Shown here one piece after another: positions 1-11,200 of a stretch of DNA of 64,000 nt. Position 1 is the stretch's first letter. Each line of letters begins with the position of its first letter. The notes beneath the pieces are model-generated. The model was not told the origin of the DNA. It worked only from the letters and a program-made list of their open reading frames with translations, and ran no database searches. The translations under genes were made by a program, and so were the position numbers. Origin of the DNA: Gerris lacustris (taxonomy: Eukaryota > Arthropoda > Insecta > Hemiptera > Gerridae); contig OX578282.1 in NCBI GenBank assembly GCA_951217055.1, positions 58,659,311 to 58,723,310 of the forward strand, given 5' to 3'.

Positions 1-1342
1 TATTTTATTTATATTTATTTATCATAGCTGTTAACAATTTTTCTATAATATTTTCAATAAATTTGGTTTTATTTATTAAACATCAATATTTCTCTGTCAT
101 AAATTATAAGATTTTCTATTGTTTTGTTTACCCAATTTGTTTTGACGATGTCTTTTAATAATTTATTGGTTATTGACTTAGTCTTTAAGTAGTTGTTTGA
201 GTTTAGTTTATTTCTGTCTGTGAACTGAATGACCTCTTAAGTATGATTTTTTTGTTTCACGATTGAATCATGTTGTCTTGTTTTGTACTCTGCAAATGGT
301 TCAATAATCATTTTAATAGGATCTGTCGTCCTGTTAACAACATCTACTCTTATACATATTCCTCATGAATTTTCTATTATTCTTTAAAGGTACTTATTTG
401 GGTTATTATTTTTTTTTACTTAATATACTAGACAATAGGTATTTCAAACTCACTGCTTTTTTTACCTTGTATGTCATTATTATTGTTATTATTACTTTTT
501 TTAAAACAAATTATTTTGTTATCCTTAAAACAAAACAAAAAATAATATTATACACCTTTCTCACGGATACATTTAGAATTTAAAATTGACTCTTGACATA
601 CTGAAACATCTTGTTAATAAAGCTGTCAAGATTAAATTAGGTTTTTCTATTGAAATTATGTGAAATCCACTAATAGGAAAATGAATCTTTAGGAGCAAAA
701 TCAAAAATAAAAAGTGTAATCAAAAACAAAATTTGTTTAATGGAAAATTAAAGAGATTGAAACAGTGTGTAATATTGTTGATAGTTAATAAAAAATATCA
801 AAATTATGAATACAAAAATGAGCTGTATCTTCAAACAATTCCGTTGGTCCTTTTTACCTTTTTGGACCTTTTTTTGGACTTTTAATAAATTCGGTAAGAT
901 CCTCAAAATATGAATTCCAACAAAAAGCAATTCTTTTAAAATAGTGAACTACGATTGAACACCACTCAAAACCCCCTAATGTAACATTTTCTTTTTCTTA
1001 CATTATCATTCATTATTCACCTACAAAATTTAAAATGACATATTTATTTAATTATATAAATATTCAATATATTAACTAAAAATAATTGTTGATGTTTGCA
1101 AAGCAGACAAAGTTTTTGCATATGTGCTCTATGTCTTTTAGGTACCCAATTAAAATAGATTAAAATAATATTGAATAATTTTATATTATAATAAAATGTT
1201 AATGAAGCTTTTCTTTGATGTTTCCATATAAAGGTTATTTTACTACTATGGGGAAATAAAATCTTTACAACACTTTGGTAAAGTTAAATGTATTTACATG
1301 ACAAGCTTTATTATGTTATGTCACAAGAAGGAACATTTAAAC
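1..1342. other. AT-rich sequence, no gene seen
   Basis: Very AT-rich sequence with short open frames only, none with recognisable domains or coding character. I looked here for the missing 5' exons of SCAR and did not find them. No clear repeat unit was recognised. Confidence 0.5.
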
Positions 1343-1369
1343 GGTACTTTTTTAGATTGTTACTTTCCC

Positions 1370-1416
<47 letters not shown>

Positions 1417-1605
1417 CATATAAATGGATAAATTGATTTAATGCATTCTAAGGGATGTTTAGTCCAATGTACTTTGGGACAAAGAAATATCACACTTTTG
1501 TGTTTTTTTAAGAGAAGTAACAGTCTAAAGAAGAACATTCCTCACACCTTAAGATTGTTACTACCTTTTCTTTTTATAAGGAGAGTAACAGTGTGAAGAA
1601 GTGCC
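1343..1605. repeat. Inverted-repeat element of the CTTCTTTAGATTGTTACT family (copy 1)
   Basis: The left end resembles GGTACTTTTTTAGATTGTTAC and the right end reads as its diverged inverse, ending in GAAGTGCC. The body has the family sequence around 'AATGTACTTTGGGACAAAG' and an internal second pair of inverted ends (1525-1565). A poly-T run of about 40 bases (about 1372-1414) sits just inside the left end. Other members lie at 4565, 5573, 8445, 27455 and 54305. No open frame, so it is a non-autonomous, MITE-like repeat of unknown superfamily. Confidence 0.7.
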
Positions 1606-1674
1606 ATTAAAAGTTAGTAAAATTAATAATTATTTTCTTGTGAGATTTTTGTCATGACTGGGAAGAGAAACCTA

Positions 1675-2180
1675 GATTTTGTTTTATCTGGGGGCCAAGC
1701 ATCCTTAGGGCGTTATTCTAGATTTGGTTTTATCTGGGGGCCAAGCATCCTTAGGGTGTTATTCTAGATTTTGTTTTATCTGGGGGCCAAGCATCCTTAG
1801 GGCGTTATTCTAGATTTTGTTTTATCTGGGGGCCAAGCATCCTTAGGGCGTAATTCTAGATTTTGTTTTATCTGGGGGCCAAGCATCCTTAGGGCGTTAT
1901 TCTAGATTTTGTTTTATCTGGGGGCCAAGCATCCTTAGGGCGTTATTCTAGATTTTGTTTTATCTGGGGGCCAAGCATCCTTAGGGCGTTATTCTAGATT
2001 TTGTTTTATCTGGGGGCCAAGCATCCTTAGGGCGTTATTCTAGATTTTGTTTTATCTGGGGGCCAAGCATCCTTAGGGCGTTATTCTAGATTTTGTTTTA
2101 TCTGGGGGCCAAGCATCCTTAGGGCGTTATTCTAGATTTTGTTTTATCTGGGGGCCAAGCATCCTTAGGGCGTAATTCTA
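1675..2180. repeat. 46-bp tandem array, 11 copies
   Basis: Eleven copies of a 46-bp unit beginning GATTTTGTTTTATCTGGGGG and ending GCGTTATTCTA fill exactly 506 bp. The copies differ by only a few substitutions (for example GTTATT to GTAATT in copies 4 and 11). Near identity implies recent expansion or ongoing homogenisation. There are no unique spacers, so this is not a CRISPR-type array. The flank at 2181-2215 is a diverged half unit. Confidence 0.95.
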
Positions 2181-2215
2181 GATTTTGACCTAGATGGGGG
2201 CCTCCGCAGGACTTA

Positions 2216-3420
2216 ATCTAGCCCTGGGTTTACAAATCTTACTTTTTCTACAGTTTATAGTTGGTTGGAGCACTTTGTAAGCAGGCATCAATTACTTTCA
2301 ACTTGTAAAACCAGTGCAAATCAATCATTCACTCAAACTAGACCACATTCGTCTTAAGATTACTGAACTGATACAGTGGCTTCCATAATCCCATGGAGTT
2401 CTACTATCAGTTGTGATTTGAAAAATTTACAAGAAGTTTAGACCCAAAGAATCCTTTTAAGGATGTGATTAATAAACGTTTCCTTGATGTAAATCTGAGT
2501 CATCGGGAGTTTCAAATAAAATATTCATTAAGTCCAGGTGTTAAAATAATGTAAAAAGTAAATGAAAGCAAGGTCATTTAAATCTTAAATACAAATGAAA
2601 TAATGTTATTTTCTCCCCACTCTTTTATTATTATTTTTTTATTATTCTTTTAAGAAGGTGTGTGAATGAAATAATTAATAAAAATGAATAAAATTTTGAA
2701 CAGATTATAATTAAATTTTATTGTCATATTAATGACCTTCATTCAAGAAATAGGAATGTTATTTTATCTATGATAATAGATTATTGGTTTAAGACCTTGA
2801 GATATGACCTGTATTATATTGATAAAACGTTATTAATAATTTAACTGTTTTGATTAATCTTATTTAGAAACTTTGATTTTGACGATTACCACCATAACTC
2901 TGACAATTATGTATGCTTGTTCTTCATGAATAGTATAAAATTACTTATGTAATTGGGGAATAATGTTGATTGTACTAATACTGAATCATTTAATAATTAG
3001 AATTAATAAATACTATATTAAAAATAGATATATTAGGTTGGTATTAGTAAACCATAAACTATATTATAGGCAATTTTTCATGTTTTCTTGTTTTCCCCTT
3101 TATATTTTTTTATAAATACTTAAGATTATGGAAGTTAACCGAAGCATTATCGTTCTAAAGAAAAACATTTTTGATCTCTAAATAAAAATTTCCATGAGAA
3201 ATCAATTTCAAATGTCAGGGAAAAGTTTTGTCGTTTCAGTCTATCATTCAACATTTTTGCTAACCAACACATTAAAAAACAAGTAAGGCGCGCTTCACGT
3301 AAGTACGTGAGGGATAATTGCCTGTTTCTGTACGATTAAGTTAAAATTATTAGTGTAAAATTTTAATAGTTTTTTTTTTTCTACACTTCAAGTCCTTTTA
3401 ATTGATGTATAACATGTCAT
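2216..3420. other. AT-rich sequence, no gene seen
   Basis: No coding signal, RNA gene or clear repeat recognised. The short palindrome around 3290-3312 (CACGTAAGTACGTG) is isolated. Confidence 0.45.
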
Positions 3421-3439
3421 GGTGACTAATTACTTTTTT

Positions 3440-3870
3440 TTTAGTCGCCCGGCATATTGGCCGTCATCTTGAAAATATTAAGTGTGAAAACTCCAAAAAT
3501 TGTATAGTTGTCTCAAATGCCGACATGCACCTGTGTACCGAATTTCATGTTCCTAGCTAGTAGTTTATGAATTGAAACAAGCCAACGGACAGACAAACAG
3601 AGCCGTTATATAATGTTTCTTTTCGTACTTCGTACAGAAACCTAAAACGACTACTTTGTTTTTCATGAAATTTGGGTGGTAGGTTTTCATTGCTCATTGT
3701 TGGTCCCATATAATTTACAACCTTTTGCGTTTATTAGGTTGTTTTTGGTTTTTTTTTTCTTCCACGTAAATTTAAAATTGTTTATGGACACCTATATCTT
3801 TAAAAGTTCTCATCTGGTTTTTAAGAAATTCAGATGGTTTGTTTAAAGTACGAACAAGCTCCCTTTCGGG
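3440..3870. repeat. LINE-type 3' region remnant
   Basis: It contains the typical arthropod LINE 3'-region motifs: a run reading 'ACCGAATTTCATGTTCCTAG', then GGACAGACAAACAGAG, then a TTCGTACTTCGTACAGAAAC hairpin. A second block (about 3645-3870, with GAAATTTGGGTGGTAGGT) also occurs near 5255-5490, near 5815-5935 in inverse orientation, and near 55440-55510. No reverse-transcriptase coding remains. Confidence 0.5.
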
Positions 3871-4564
3871 TGTATGAGTATAATATATAAATCTTAAAGT
3901 TTTTTTTATTATTCTTTTATAGAACTTATGTTTTTAACGTTAACTCTTTGATTTAATACTATACAAAATATACTATATAAAATATGTGCAAATTTAAATA
4001 AAATATGTATGCAAAATAAAATATGTACAAATTTAATAAATTTAATTAGTTTACTTATACATTTCCTTTACTTTTACATACTTAAACAAATCAATTTAAA
4101 TTAAAATTTAAACATTTAATCAAACTTAGTTTTGAGTTAGCTAGGCAGGAGATTTGTATGGAAGTGAAGTGTTTCACTAATGAATCTAATGGTTAAATTA
4201 TATCCAGTTGAGATTTAATACGTCTGTCCTTGGATTTCATTAAGCCTATCCCTCTTGCAGTCTGTCACTACTGACTCATACATATGAGATCCTCATACAT
4301 ACAGCATCACTCATTTTAAATAATCACTCATTGCTTTCATATTAGCTATTTCATAATAATTAAATTTCAAAATTAAAAAAAAAATGTATGTATTTATATA
4401 TGCACGAATATCATTTTTAAAAGCGCACTCTTTATGTTTTATTTATCCTTCATAAGGTAATGTTTCATGAAATATAATTTTATTTTGATATAACAAGAAA
4501 GGTTTATCAAAATAAATTTTAAGATAAAATTATTTAATGGAAGTTTAAGCAGCAAAGCAAAATA

Positions 4565-4885
4565 GGCACTTCTTTAGATTGTTACTCCACTTAATCAAGC
4601 TATACACATTGCGGTATACCTGGCAGGTAACCTGCTCAGGTAAACCGGAGCGTGTGTGCTATCAAATTATGACATAACTGCACAGTTATGATAGCACCCG
4701 GTTCTCCTGCACAGGTTTACCTGTCAGGTATACCTCAATGTGTATGGCCGGCTTTATAAAAAACAGAAGTGAGTAAATATTAAAAGAAAGTGTACAGAAT
4801 GTTCTTCTTTAAACTGTTACTCCCCTTAAAAACAAAAGTGTGATATTCCTTTGTGTCTAAATACATTGGACTTAACATCTCTTGT
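4565..4885. repeat. CTTCTTTAGATTGTTACTCC-family element (copy 2), split by a palindrome
   Basis: The left end is GGCACTTCTTTAGATTGTTAC. The family's internal hairpin arm resumes at about 4752 (CTTTATAAAAAACAGAAGTG) and the body follows to about 4885, where it stops without the right end. The hairpin loop is occupied by a separate palindrome (4597-4745). It is therefore a nested insertion. Confidence 0.65.
4597..4745. repeat. Short palindromic element nested in a MITE
   Basis: The ends read CTATACACATTG and CAATGTGTATGG. Inside them GGTATACCTGGCAGGTAA pairs with its inverse, followed by GTTTACCTG and TGATAGCAC pairs, so nearly the whole 149 bp folds on itself. It is GC-richer than its surroundings. 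Confidence 0.7.
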
Positions 4886-5254
4886 TAGCGCAGTCAATAA
4901 AGGATTTTATTCGCAACTAATTAGGGGAAAGCTGGATTTTTTCCTGATGATAGACCATGATAAGAGGTACATTTTCTCAAAAGTCCCCACTCCTCCCCCT
5001 TGTGCTTCCCCCCTTACCCCCTCCTTAAAGTCCAAAATTTACTTATTTTTCACTTGTACGCACAACGGTTTATTTTTTGAAGGGAAGTGTTATTACCCAA
5101 AATATTTCTCACATAATTCTGCACAAAAAAGGTCCTATGCATGTTTAAAGTTAGACATACCATTTTCGAGATATTGTAGTTGGAAAATGATAAAAAAAAT
5201 CCATTAACGTATTTTTGCGAACCAACAACTTAAAAAAAAAACACTTTCGATTTT

Positions 5255-5490
5255 AATGAAATTTGGATGGTAGGTCATACTTAGCCTATTGTTGATCCCA
5301 TATAAGTTTCAACCTTCTGCGCCCATTATTTTATCTTGCTCATGCGCACAAACATAAATTTATTTAGACCTATGTCTTCAAAAGTACTCAAATGATTATT
5401 ATGAAATTTGGATGGTTTGTCGAAAGTAGCCCGCAAATAGCCCCAACTTAATTTCAACCGTCTGCGCTCTTTACTTTTTGATAAATTCAT
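5255..5490. repeat. Second copy of the GAAATTTGGATGGT repeat
   Basis: It holds two direct occurrences of GAAATTTGGATGGT (about 5265 and 5404), a CATGCGCACAAACATAAAT motif, and TTTCAACCKTCTGCGC twice. The inverse of the same block is at 5815-5935. It is a fragment of a longer dispersed repeat. Confidence 0.55.
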
Positions 5491-5572
5491 ACTTTAATTC
5501 ATAATTGACAGAAAAAAAATTGATCTACAGACATACAGAAAGGGAACCAATTTAGAAAATGTAAAGAGTGTA

Positions 5573-5808
5573 GGGCACTTCTTTAGATGGTTACTCCCCT
5601 TATAAACAAAACAGAGGGGAGTAACCATCTAAAGAAGGTGTACGGAGTGTTTTTCTTTAGATTGTTACTCCCCTTATAAAAACAGAAGTGTGATATTCCT
5701 TTGTCCCAAAGTACATTGGATTAAACAACCCTTTGTCTTTATATTTATTTAGTCAAAGTAATTTATATTCTAAAATAACATAGGGGAGTAACAATCTAAA
5801 GAAGTACC
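5573..5808. repeat. CTTCTTTAGATTGTTACTCC-family element (copy 3), near complete
   Basis: The ends are GGCACTTCTTTAGATGGTTAC and its inverse, finishing GAAGTACC. One 72-bp internal hairpin unit is followed by the body containing CCCAAAGTACATTGGATTAA. This is the simplest full-length arrangement and the baseline against which the expanded copy at 8445-9248 can be compared. Confidence 0.75.
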
Positions 5809-5814
5809 GAGCGT

Positions 5815-6548
5815 AGACTGTTGAAATTGGGGTTATCTGCGGGCTACTTTTGACAAACCATCCAAATTTCACAATAATCAGTTGAGTACTTTTGAAGATA
5901 TAGGTCTATATAAATGTATGTTTATGCGCATGTTTTTGGCCTTTATTGACTGGGCTATGTGTTAATAGTTATTTAGACAAAGGAATATATAAATAATTAT
6001 ATTCATTTATATTCTAAAAATAAGAAGAAACACAGGGAGTGACAATCTAAATAAGTACCACAAAATAAATAAAACAAAAAATTAGAAATTTCTTAGAGAT
6101 ATTTTAAGGTGAGTTTAAGAGGTTAATGAAACCCAACACTCCATTTTTGACACAATTAATCCTCTACTATTGTTATATAAATCAGACACGACCACCGGTA
6201 TTGTATGTCATAAGAAGTAGAATTAATTTGATATGACAATGTTATATAATACTTTTTACAGCACTTGTACTACCATTATCACAAATAAATTGTTGTACAT
6301 GTTATATATGAGATAGTATTATCACTTTGCACCTGCAGGCTCCCATAATTTTGAAAGAATATAAATATATATTTTTTTAAAAATTATTTTCAATTAATAA
6401 ATTAAGAAAAGGTTATTAAATACTAAAAATAAAGGTTCTCATAATAATATGGTGCGTATAGGTTAAAAAACTTCTTTTTTTTTGTTTTTTAAACTCTGAT
6501 GTGATGTTACTTTTTTAATTTTTATTGTACTGTTTGAGTTGCTAGGAA

Positions 6549-6579
<31 letters not shown>

Positions 6580-7140
6580 ATTAAAATGTTAAAGATAGAT
6601 GCTATAGTTTTTATTTAATGATGCTGACTTAGAACCTCCGGCTAGAACTAAAATTACACTTCATTATTTAGAATGTGCATTTAATTAAATTATTTAAAAA
6701 AAAAAGCTTTAAACAACAACAAGCTCTGAAATAAATATAATACATATTTGAGACTACCACTATCCTATGCATAATTTAATATAATATATTTCTTTTTTAG
6801 TCTATCTATTTAGGAGGGCTTCTTTTTATTCTTCCTAATAAAGGAGGGTAAATGAGTAAACAGAGAAACGAACAAATGAACAATTGTAGCACATACATTA
6901 TCGAAAGCACTTAGCATTTAAAACAAGGAAAGAAAGATATAGAGAAAATGTATTTAGTAATGAAAAGAAATATAATAATAACAATTAATGATCTGAGTTT
7001 AGTTAAGTAACTTAGTTTTAACCACTAATGACCTTCGTGCAGTTGAAGTGGTTTTTCAACATTTGGTTTTTACGACCTCTTCTTACCTTTCTAAAAGGTA
7101 ACAAGAGCTTTTTTTAATTCAAATTATAATTATCAATAAC
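5815..7140. other. AT-rich sequence with repeat fragments, no gene
   Basis: 5815-5935 is an inverted fragment of the GAAATTTGGATGGT repeat. About 6028-6060 is an isolated right end of the CTTCTTTAG family (ending AATAAGTACC). The rest is AT-rich with a TA microsatellite near 6550. No coding exon recognised. Confidence 0.45.
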
Positions 7141-7167
7141 TACAGGAGGCATACAGAGAAAAATAGA

Positions 7168-7230
7168 CCCCCGCACCGGGTCCTCCTATTAATCCGTTAC
7201 AGATGCTCTTACCAACTGAGCTATACGGGA
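7168..7230 (-). pseudogene. tRNA-like pseudogene lacking the T-arm
   Basis: On the minus strand the ends TCCCGTA and TGCGGGG pair over seven positions as an acceptor stem, and TAGCTCAGTTGGTAAGAGC is a canonical D-arm with A box. After GGACCCGG the expected T-loop and box B are missing: about 13 nt look deleted, leaving 63 nt instead of about 76. The anticodon arm does not pair well. I read it as a dead tRNA copy or the head of a tRNA-derived SINE, not a functional tRNA. Confidence 0.55.
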
Positions 7231-8079
7231 GAATGATTTTTCTCTGTCGTTACCGATACAAATTCCCCGAATCCAAGCTTTCAATCTTATTCTACAAATC
7301 TAGTGAGCCAAATATTCACGGCAATAGAACTGATCTTTCCGTAGTATGAATACTACCAAAAACTTAAAAAGAACTTTTTTTTAAGTAAATTCTCACTTAC
7401 TTACTTAATCACGATTTCTTCTACAGAATGGTTTAGGGGTTTGACAAAAAGATTTCCACTTAGACTGATCTTCTGCCAGAGAATGAGCCCTGTTCTAGGT
7501 CACACATATTGATCTTGAAGTGATATGACTAGATGTGGTCCTCCCTGGACATTCTGCATCTCCTTTAGGGCGTAGGGTCTCTTCTATTTAGGCCTAGCTT
7601 CAAAGGCTAGCTATGTACCAAAACTATGGTACTTTGTTGCAGCTGATAAAATATTTGGGGTACCAATTTTTTTATTTGATTATTTGAGTTATAAATAAAT
7701 ATTATTGTTATAGAACTTTAAATGACAATTCTAATTTCCACAAACAACAATGGAAGCAATAGTAGCATAATTGACAAATTAACAATATACTAAGTCCAAA
7801 ACAATAACGCCACACTATACTATATTCGATGTAACAACATGACCTGTCTTTTGACAGTTATCAAGACCTAATAATCAATAATCAACAGTTTGGTGTTATA
7901 ACAACCCTCTTTAGACTTATTCACTTGATGTGGGAGGTTTTAAAATTACAGAAGCACCTGCCTATTGTAGTATTTATATTATTATTCATCATTTATTATT
8001 ATTATTATTATTATCCATTATTATCTTTAATTTCTTTTAATTACCTATTATTAACCTTTAAATTGATTTTCTGTTACAG
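7231..8079. other. SCAR upstream intron sequence, probable
   Basis: Presumed intron upstream of the first visible SCAR exon, because that exon starts in mid-codon after a good acceptor (TTACAG at 8074-8079). A moderately GC-rich stretch at 7440-7660 has no recognised identity and may be the body of the repeat headed by the tRNA-like sequence. Confidence 0.4.
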
Positions 8080-8233
8080 TTTCGCTCCAGGACATCCAGA
8101 TGAGGAAAGCGTTCAAATCTGCTGTTCATTTTGATCAGCAAGTTGTATCGAGGGACACCATGCCTACCGCTATGCAGGACATGTACAAACAGTGTGATCG
8201 ACCACCTACACTCGATAAACTTAATCCTTACAG
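8080..8233 (+). CDS. SCAR: SCAR exon: WAVE homology domain, first visible part
   Basis: It follows acceptor TTACAG and ends at donor CAG|GTTTGT. The first two bases complete a Val codon from the missing exon. It encodes [20 protein letters not shown] and onward to NPY plus two bases of an Arg codon. This part of the domain, with the 'LPxxL..Y..C..PPxLxxLxPYR' pattern, packs against the rest of the WAVE complex in known structures. Confidence 0.95.
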
Positions 8234-11200
8234 GTTTGTCACTTTATTAGTTAACAAATGTTTTGCTTCCGAGCTTACCAATTGATTTTTAATTTATACC
8301 TTAATTCTTCGAATGTAAGACGCCCTCGAATTCAAGACATTTCCTGATTTTCACGATGCAAAAACGTATGTCTTATATTTTAAGCAATATGGTAGTAATA
8401 ATGGAAACAAATTTTAATCACTTGATATTCTACACTGATAATTCTGCACTTCTTTAGACTGTTACTTCACAGAAGGGATAACAAGAACAACAATCTACAG
8501 AAGGGAGTAACAATGTATGTAACGTGTACGGAATGTTCTTCTTTAGACTGTTACTCCCTTTATAAAAAACAGAAAGGAGTAACAATCTAAAGAAGCTGTA
8601 CGGAATGTTCTTCTTTAGACTGTTACTCCCTGTATAAAAAACAGAAAGGAGTAACAATCTAAAGAAGGTGTACGGAATGTTCTTCTTTAGACTGTTACTC
8701 CCCTTATAAAAAACAGAAGGGAGTAACAATCTAAAGAAGGTGTAAGGAATGTTCTTCTTTAGAGTATTACTCCCCTTATAAAAACAGAAGGGAGTAACAA
8801 TCTAAAGAAGGTGTACAGAATGTTCTTCTGTAGACTGTTACTCCCCTTATAAAAAACAGAAAGGAGTAACAATCTAAAGAAGGTGTACGGAATGTTCTTC
8901 TTTAGACTGTTACTCCCCTTATAAAAAACAGAAGGAAGTAACAATCTAAAGAAGGTGTAAGGAATGTTCTTCTTTAGAGAAAGATGTTCTTCTTTTGAGA
9001 AAATGTTCTTCTTTTACTCCCCTTATAAAAACAGAAGGGAGTAACAATCTAAAGAAGGTGTACAGAATGTTCTTCTGTAGACTGTTACTCCCCTTATAAA
9101 AACAGAAGTGTGATATTCCTTTTTCCCCAAGTACATTGTACTAAACATCCCTTTGTCTTGATAGTTACTTAGATAAAGGAGTTTATAAATAATTATATCC
9201 ATTTATATTCTAAAAAAAAACTGGGGAGTAGCAATCTAAAGAAGTACCTGATATTAATTAGTTGTTGTTGTTGTTTGTATATTTGTTTATCTTGTTGGTA
9301 AGCATATAAGGTTTGTTTTTTTTCCAATTGTACATTTATTGTAAAACCAATCACAAAGTAATCACCTATTTGTGGTTAAAACCACACTATTGAATACAGT
9401 ATTCGGGCTGTATATGCATTATTGTTTTCCTTTTAATTAATTTATTTACTTATTTTTATTCAGGGATGATGGAAAAGACGCACTTAAATACTACACAGAT
9501 CCTGATTATTTCTTTGATTTATGGCGTCAAGAAATGTTAAAGGATACAGAAAGGATGATGCATGATAGAGGAAAGAAGGTAATTTTTACTGTTTTTTTTT
9601 TTTTTTTTGTTTTGTTTTTTTTATCGTTGAAAAAAATAAATAAAAATAACTTTTTATTCGAAGTAAGACTTAAATTTACCATTTAAATCAAATCACTTAT
9701 ATATAAAAGAAGAAAATATCATAGTTAAACTATAAAGTGTCAAGAAATTATAATTAATGTTAAAATAAGTGTAACTAATTTAAATAAGTGTAGAATTTTA
9801 AAAATATAATTGATCAATTTCAATTTTAAATGGGGGAAAAATCAGCAACAAAAAAGTTGTACCCTTATAATATTATGATGCCATAATTTGAATGGTATTA
9901 AAAAAGATAGTATGTACAGTAGTGTCAATTATCTCAAAGTCAGTTATCTGAAACTTCAATTATACGTATAATAATATTTGTGTTTATATTATTAAAGAAA
10001 ATGTTGATAAAGTGGCATTTTTTTTCTTACTACAATTTTTTATCTCATAAAATTATCTCTTTGTTTTCTAGCCACACCGCCCAAGAACAGAAGGAGGTGG
10101 AGGAAGGCATAAAAAGCGAGTACGACAACCTCACAACACCAGAGAAAGACAGCGACAATTGGCAGTTGGTCATGGAGAATATATTATGCCTCAAACAGGG
10201 CATTATAGAACTCCACAACAGGTAAAATCAAGGGTTTTTTACTCCCGGGGGGTTGAACTGGACTGTTTAGATCTAAGCTTAAAGGCATGGACTATGGTAT
10301 AGTGGGTCCACTGAGAAAATGGGGTTTCTTTTTAATATTGGAGAGGAGTCGTTCAGGCACTTAGTTCATTACATAAAGTGATCATCATTGTGAAACAATG
10401 TCTTATCTCCTTGGGATTTGAACAATCAAATATATCAGTTGATCTTGGGTTTATGGCAGAGTTTTCAACTGCACTTACTAATGAGCCACATCAATCTCTC
10501 TAGTCTAGATGATTTTTTCCATTAGTATCCTACCCGAGGTCTAATAGTGCCATGTTGGGTAAATATGCACTATTTGGCCCACCTATAGGGTTTGTTGGTA
10601 AAAACTAAAAAAATATACCCTTATAGTTTTGTCCTGTGTCTGTCTGTCACGGTTTCAATAACTTTTGAATCAAAAGAGATACAAACATGAAACTTGGCAG
10701 TATTAAAGATCACTTTGACTCGCAAACACAAACAGGTAAAACATAGTAAACTCAAAATTATCAGCTTTTCAAATCCAAAATGGCGGATAGTTCATGTCAC
10801 GCTAAAAATATTTTTAAAAAAATTTTGAGTGGGGTATCAAATGAAAGGTATTGAAGAGTAGATTACAAAAATATATAGCACTTGTGGAAAGTGGTTAATT
10901 TATCATGCCATTTTGTAAAAAAATAGTGCATATTTACCTCAATAGGTGTGATATCAGATTACATTGCTACAACTTTTAAACAACTATTACTCCTTAGATG
11001 ATTTCTCAATTTCTGGAGGAAACAATAACTACTGAGATATATTCAAAGGAACTTGATTAAAGAAGATAGTTTATTTTTATTAGAATTTGCCTTGTACAAA
11101 CTAATAAAACTAGTAGAATTAAATGCATTGTTTAAATCAGCAAAATATTGTTTGAAGAAAAAGCATAATTAACAAAAGGGGGAATTAAAATTAACCCAAC

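Noticed and set aside
1675..2180. Possible CRISPR-like array
   Set aside because: Units are head-to-tail with no spacers, and the context is an animal genome.
7168..7230. Functional tRNA gene
   Set aside because: No T-arm or box B and a non-pairing anticodon arm.
1..8079. Search for the N-terminal SCAR exon(s)
   Set aside because: No stretch resembling the expected helical N-terminus after a good acceptor was found on the + strand; it probably lies upstream of the window.
8454..8944. Two minus-strand open frames with a repeating 24-residue motif
   Set aside because: They are translations of the 72-bp palindrome array (72 is a multiple of three); no start context or coding bias.
9980..10225. 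81-codon open frame covering a SCAR exon
   Set aside because: It is out of frame with the conserved SCAR reading of 10072-10221, which matches the WAVE basic region and both neighbouring exon phases.
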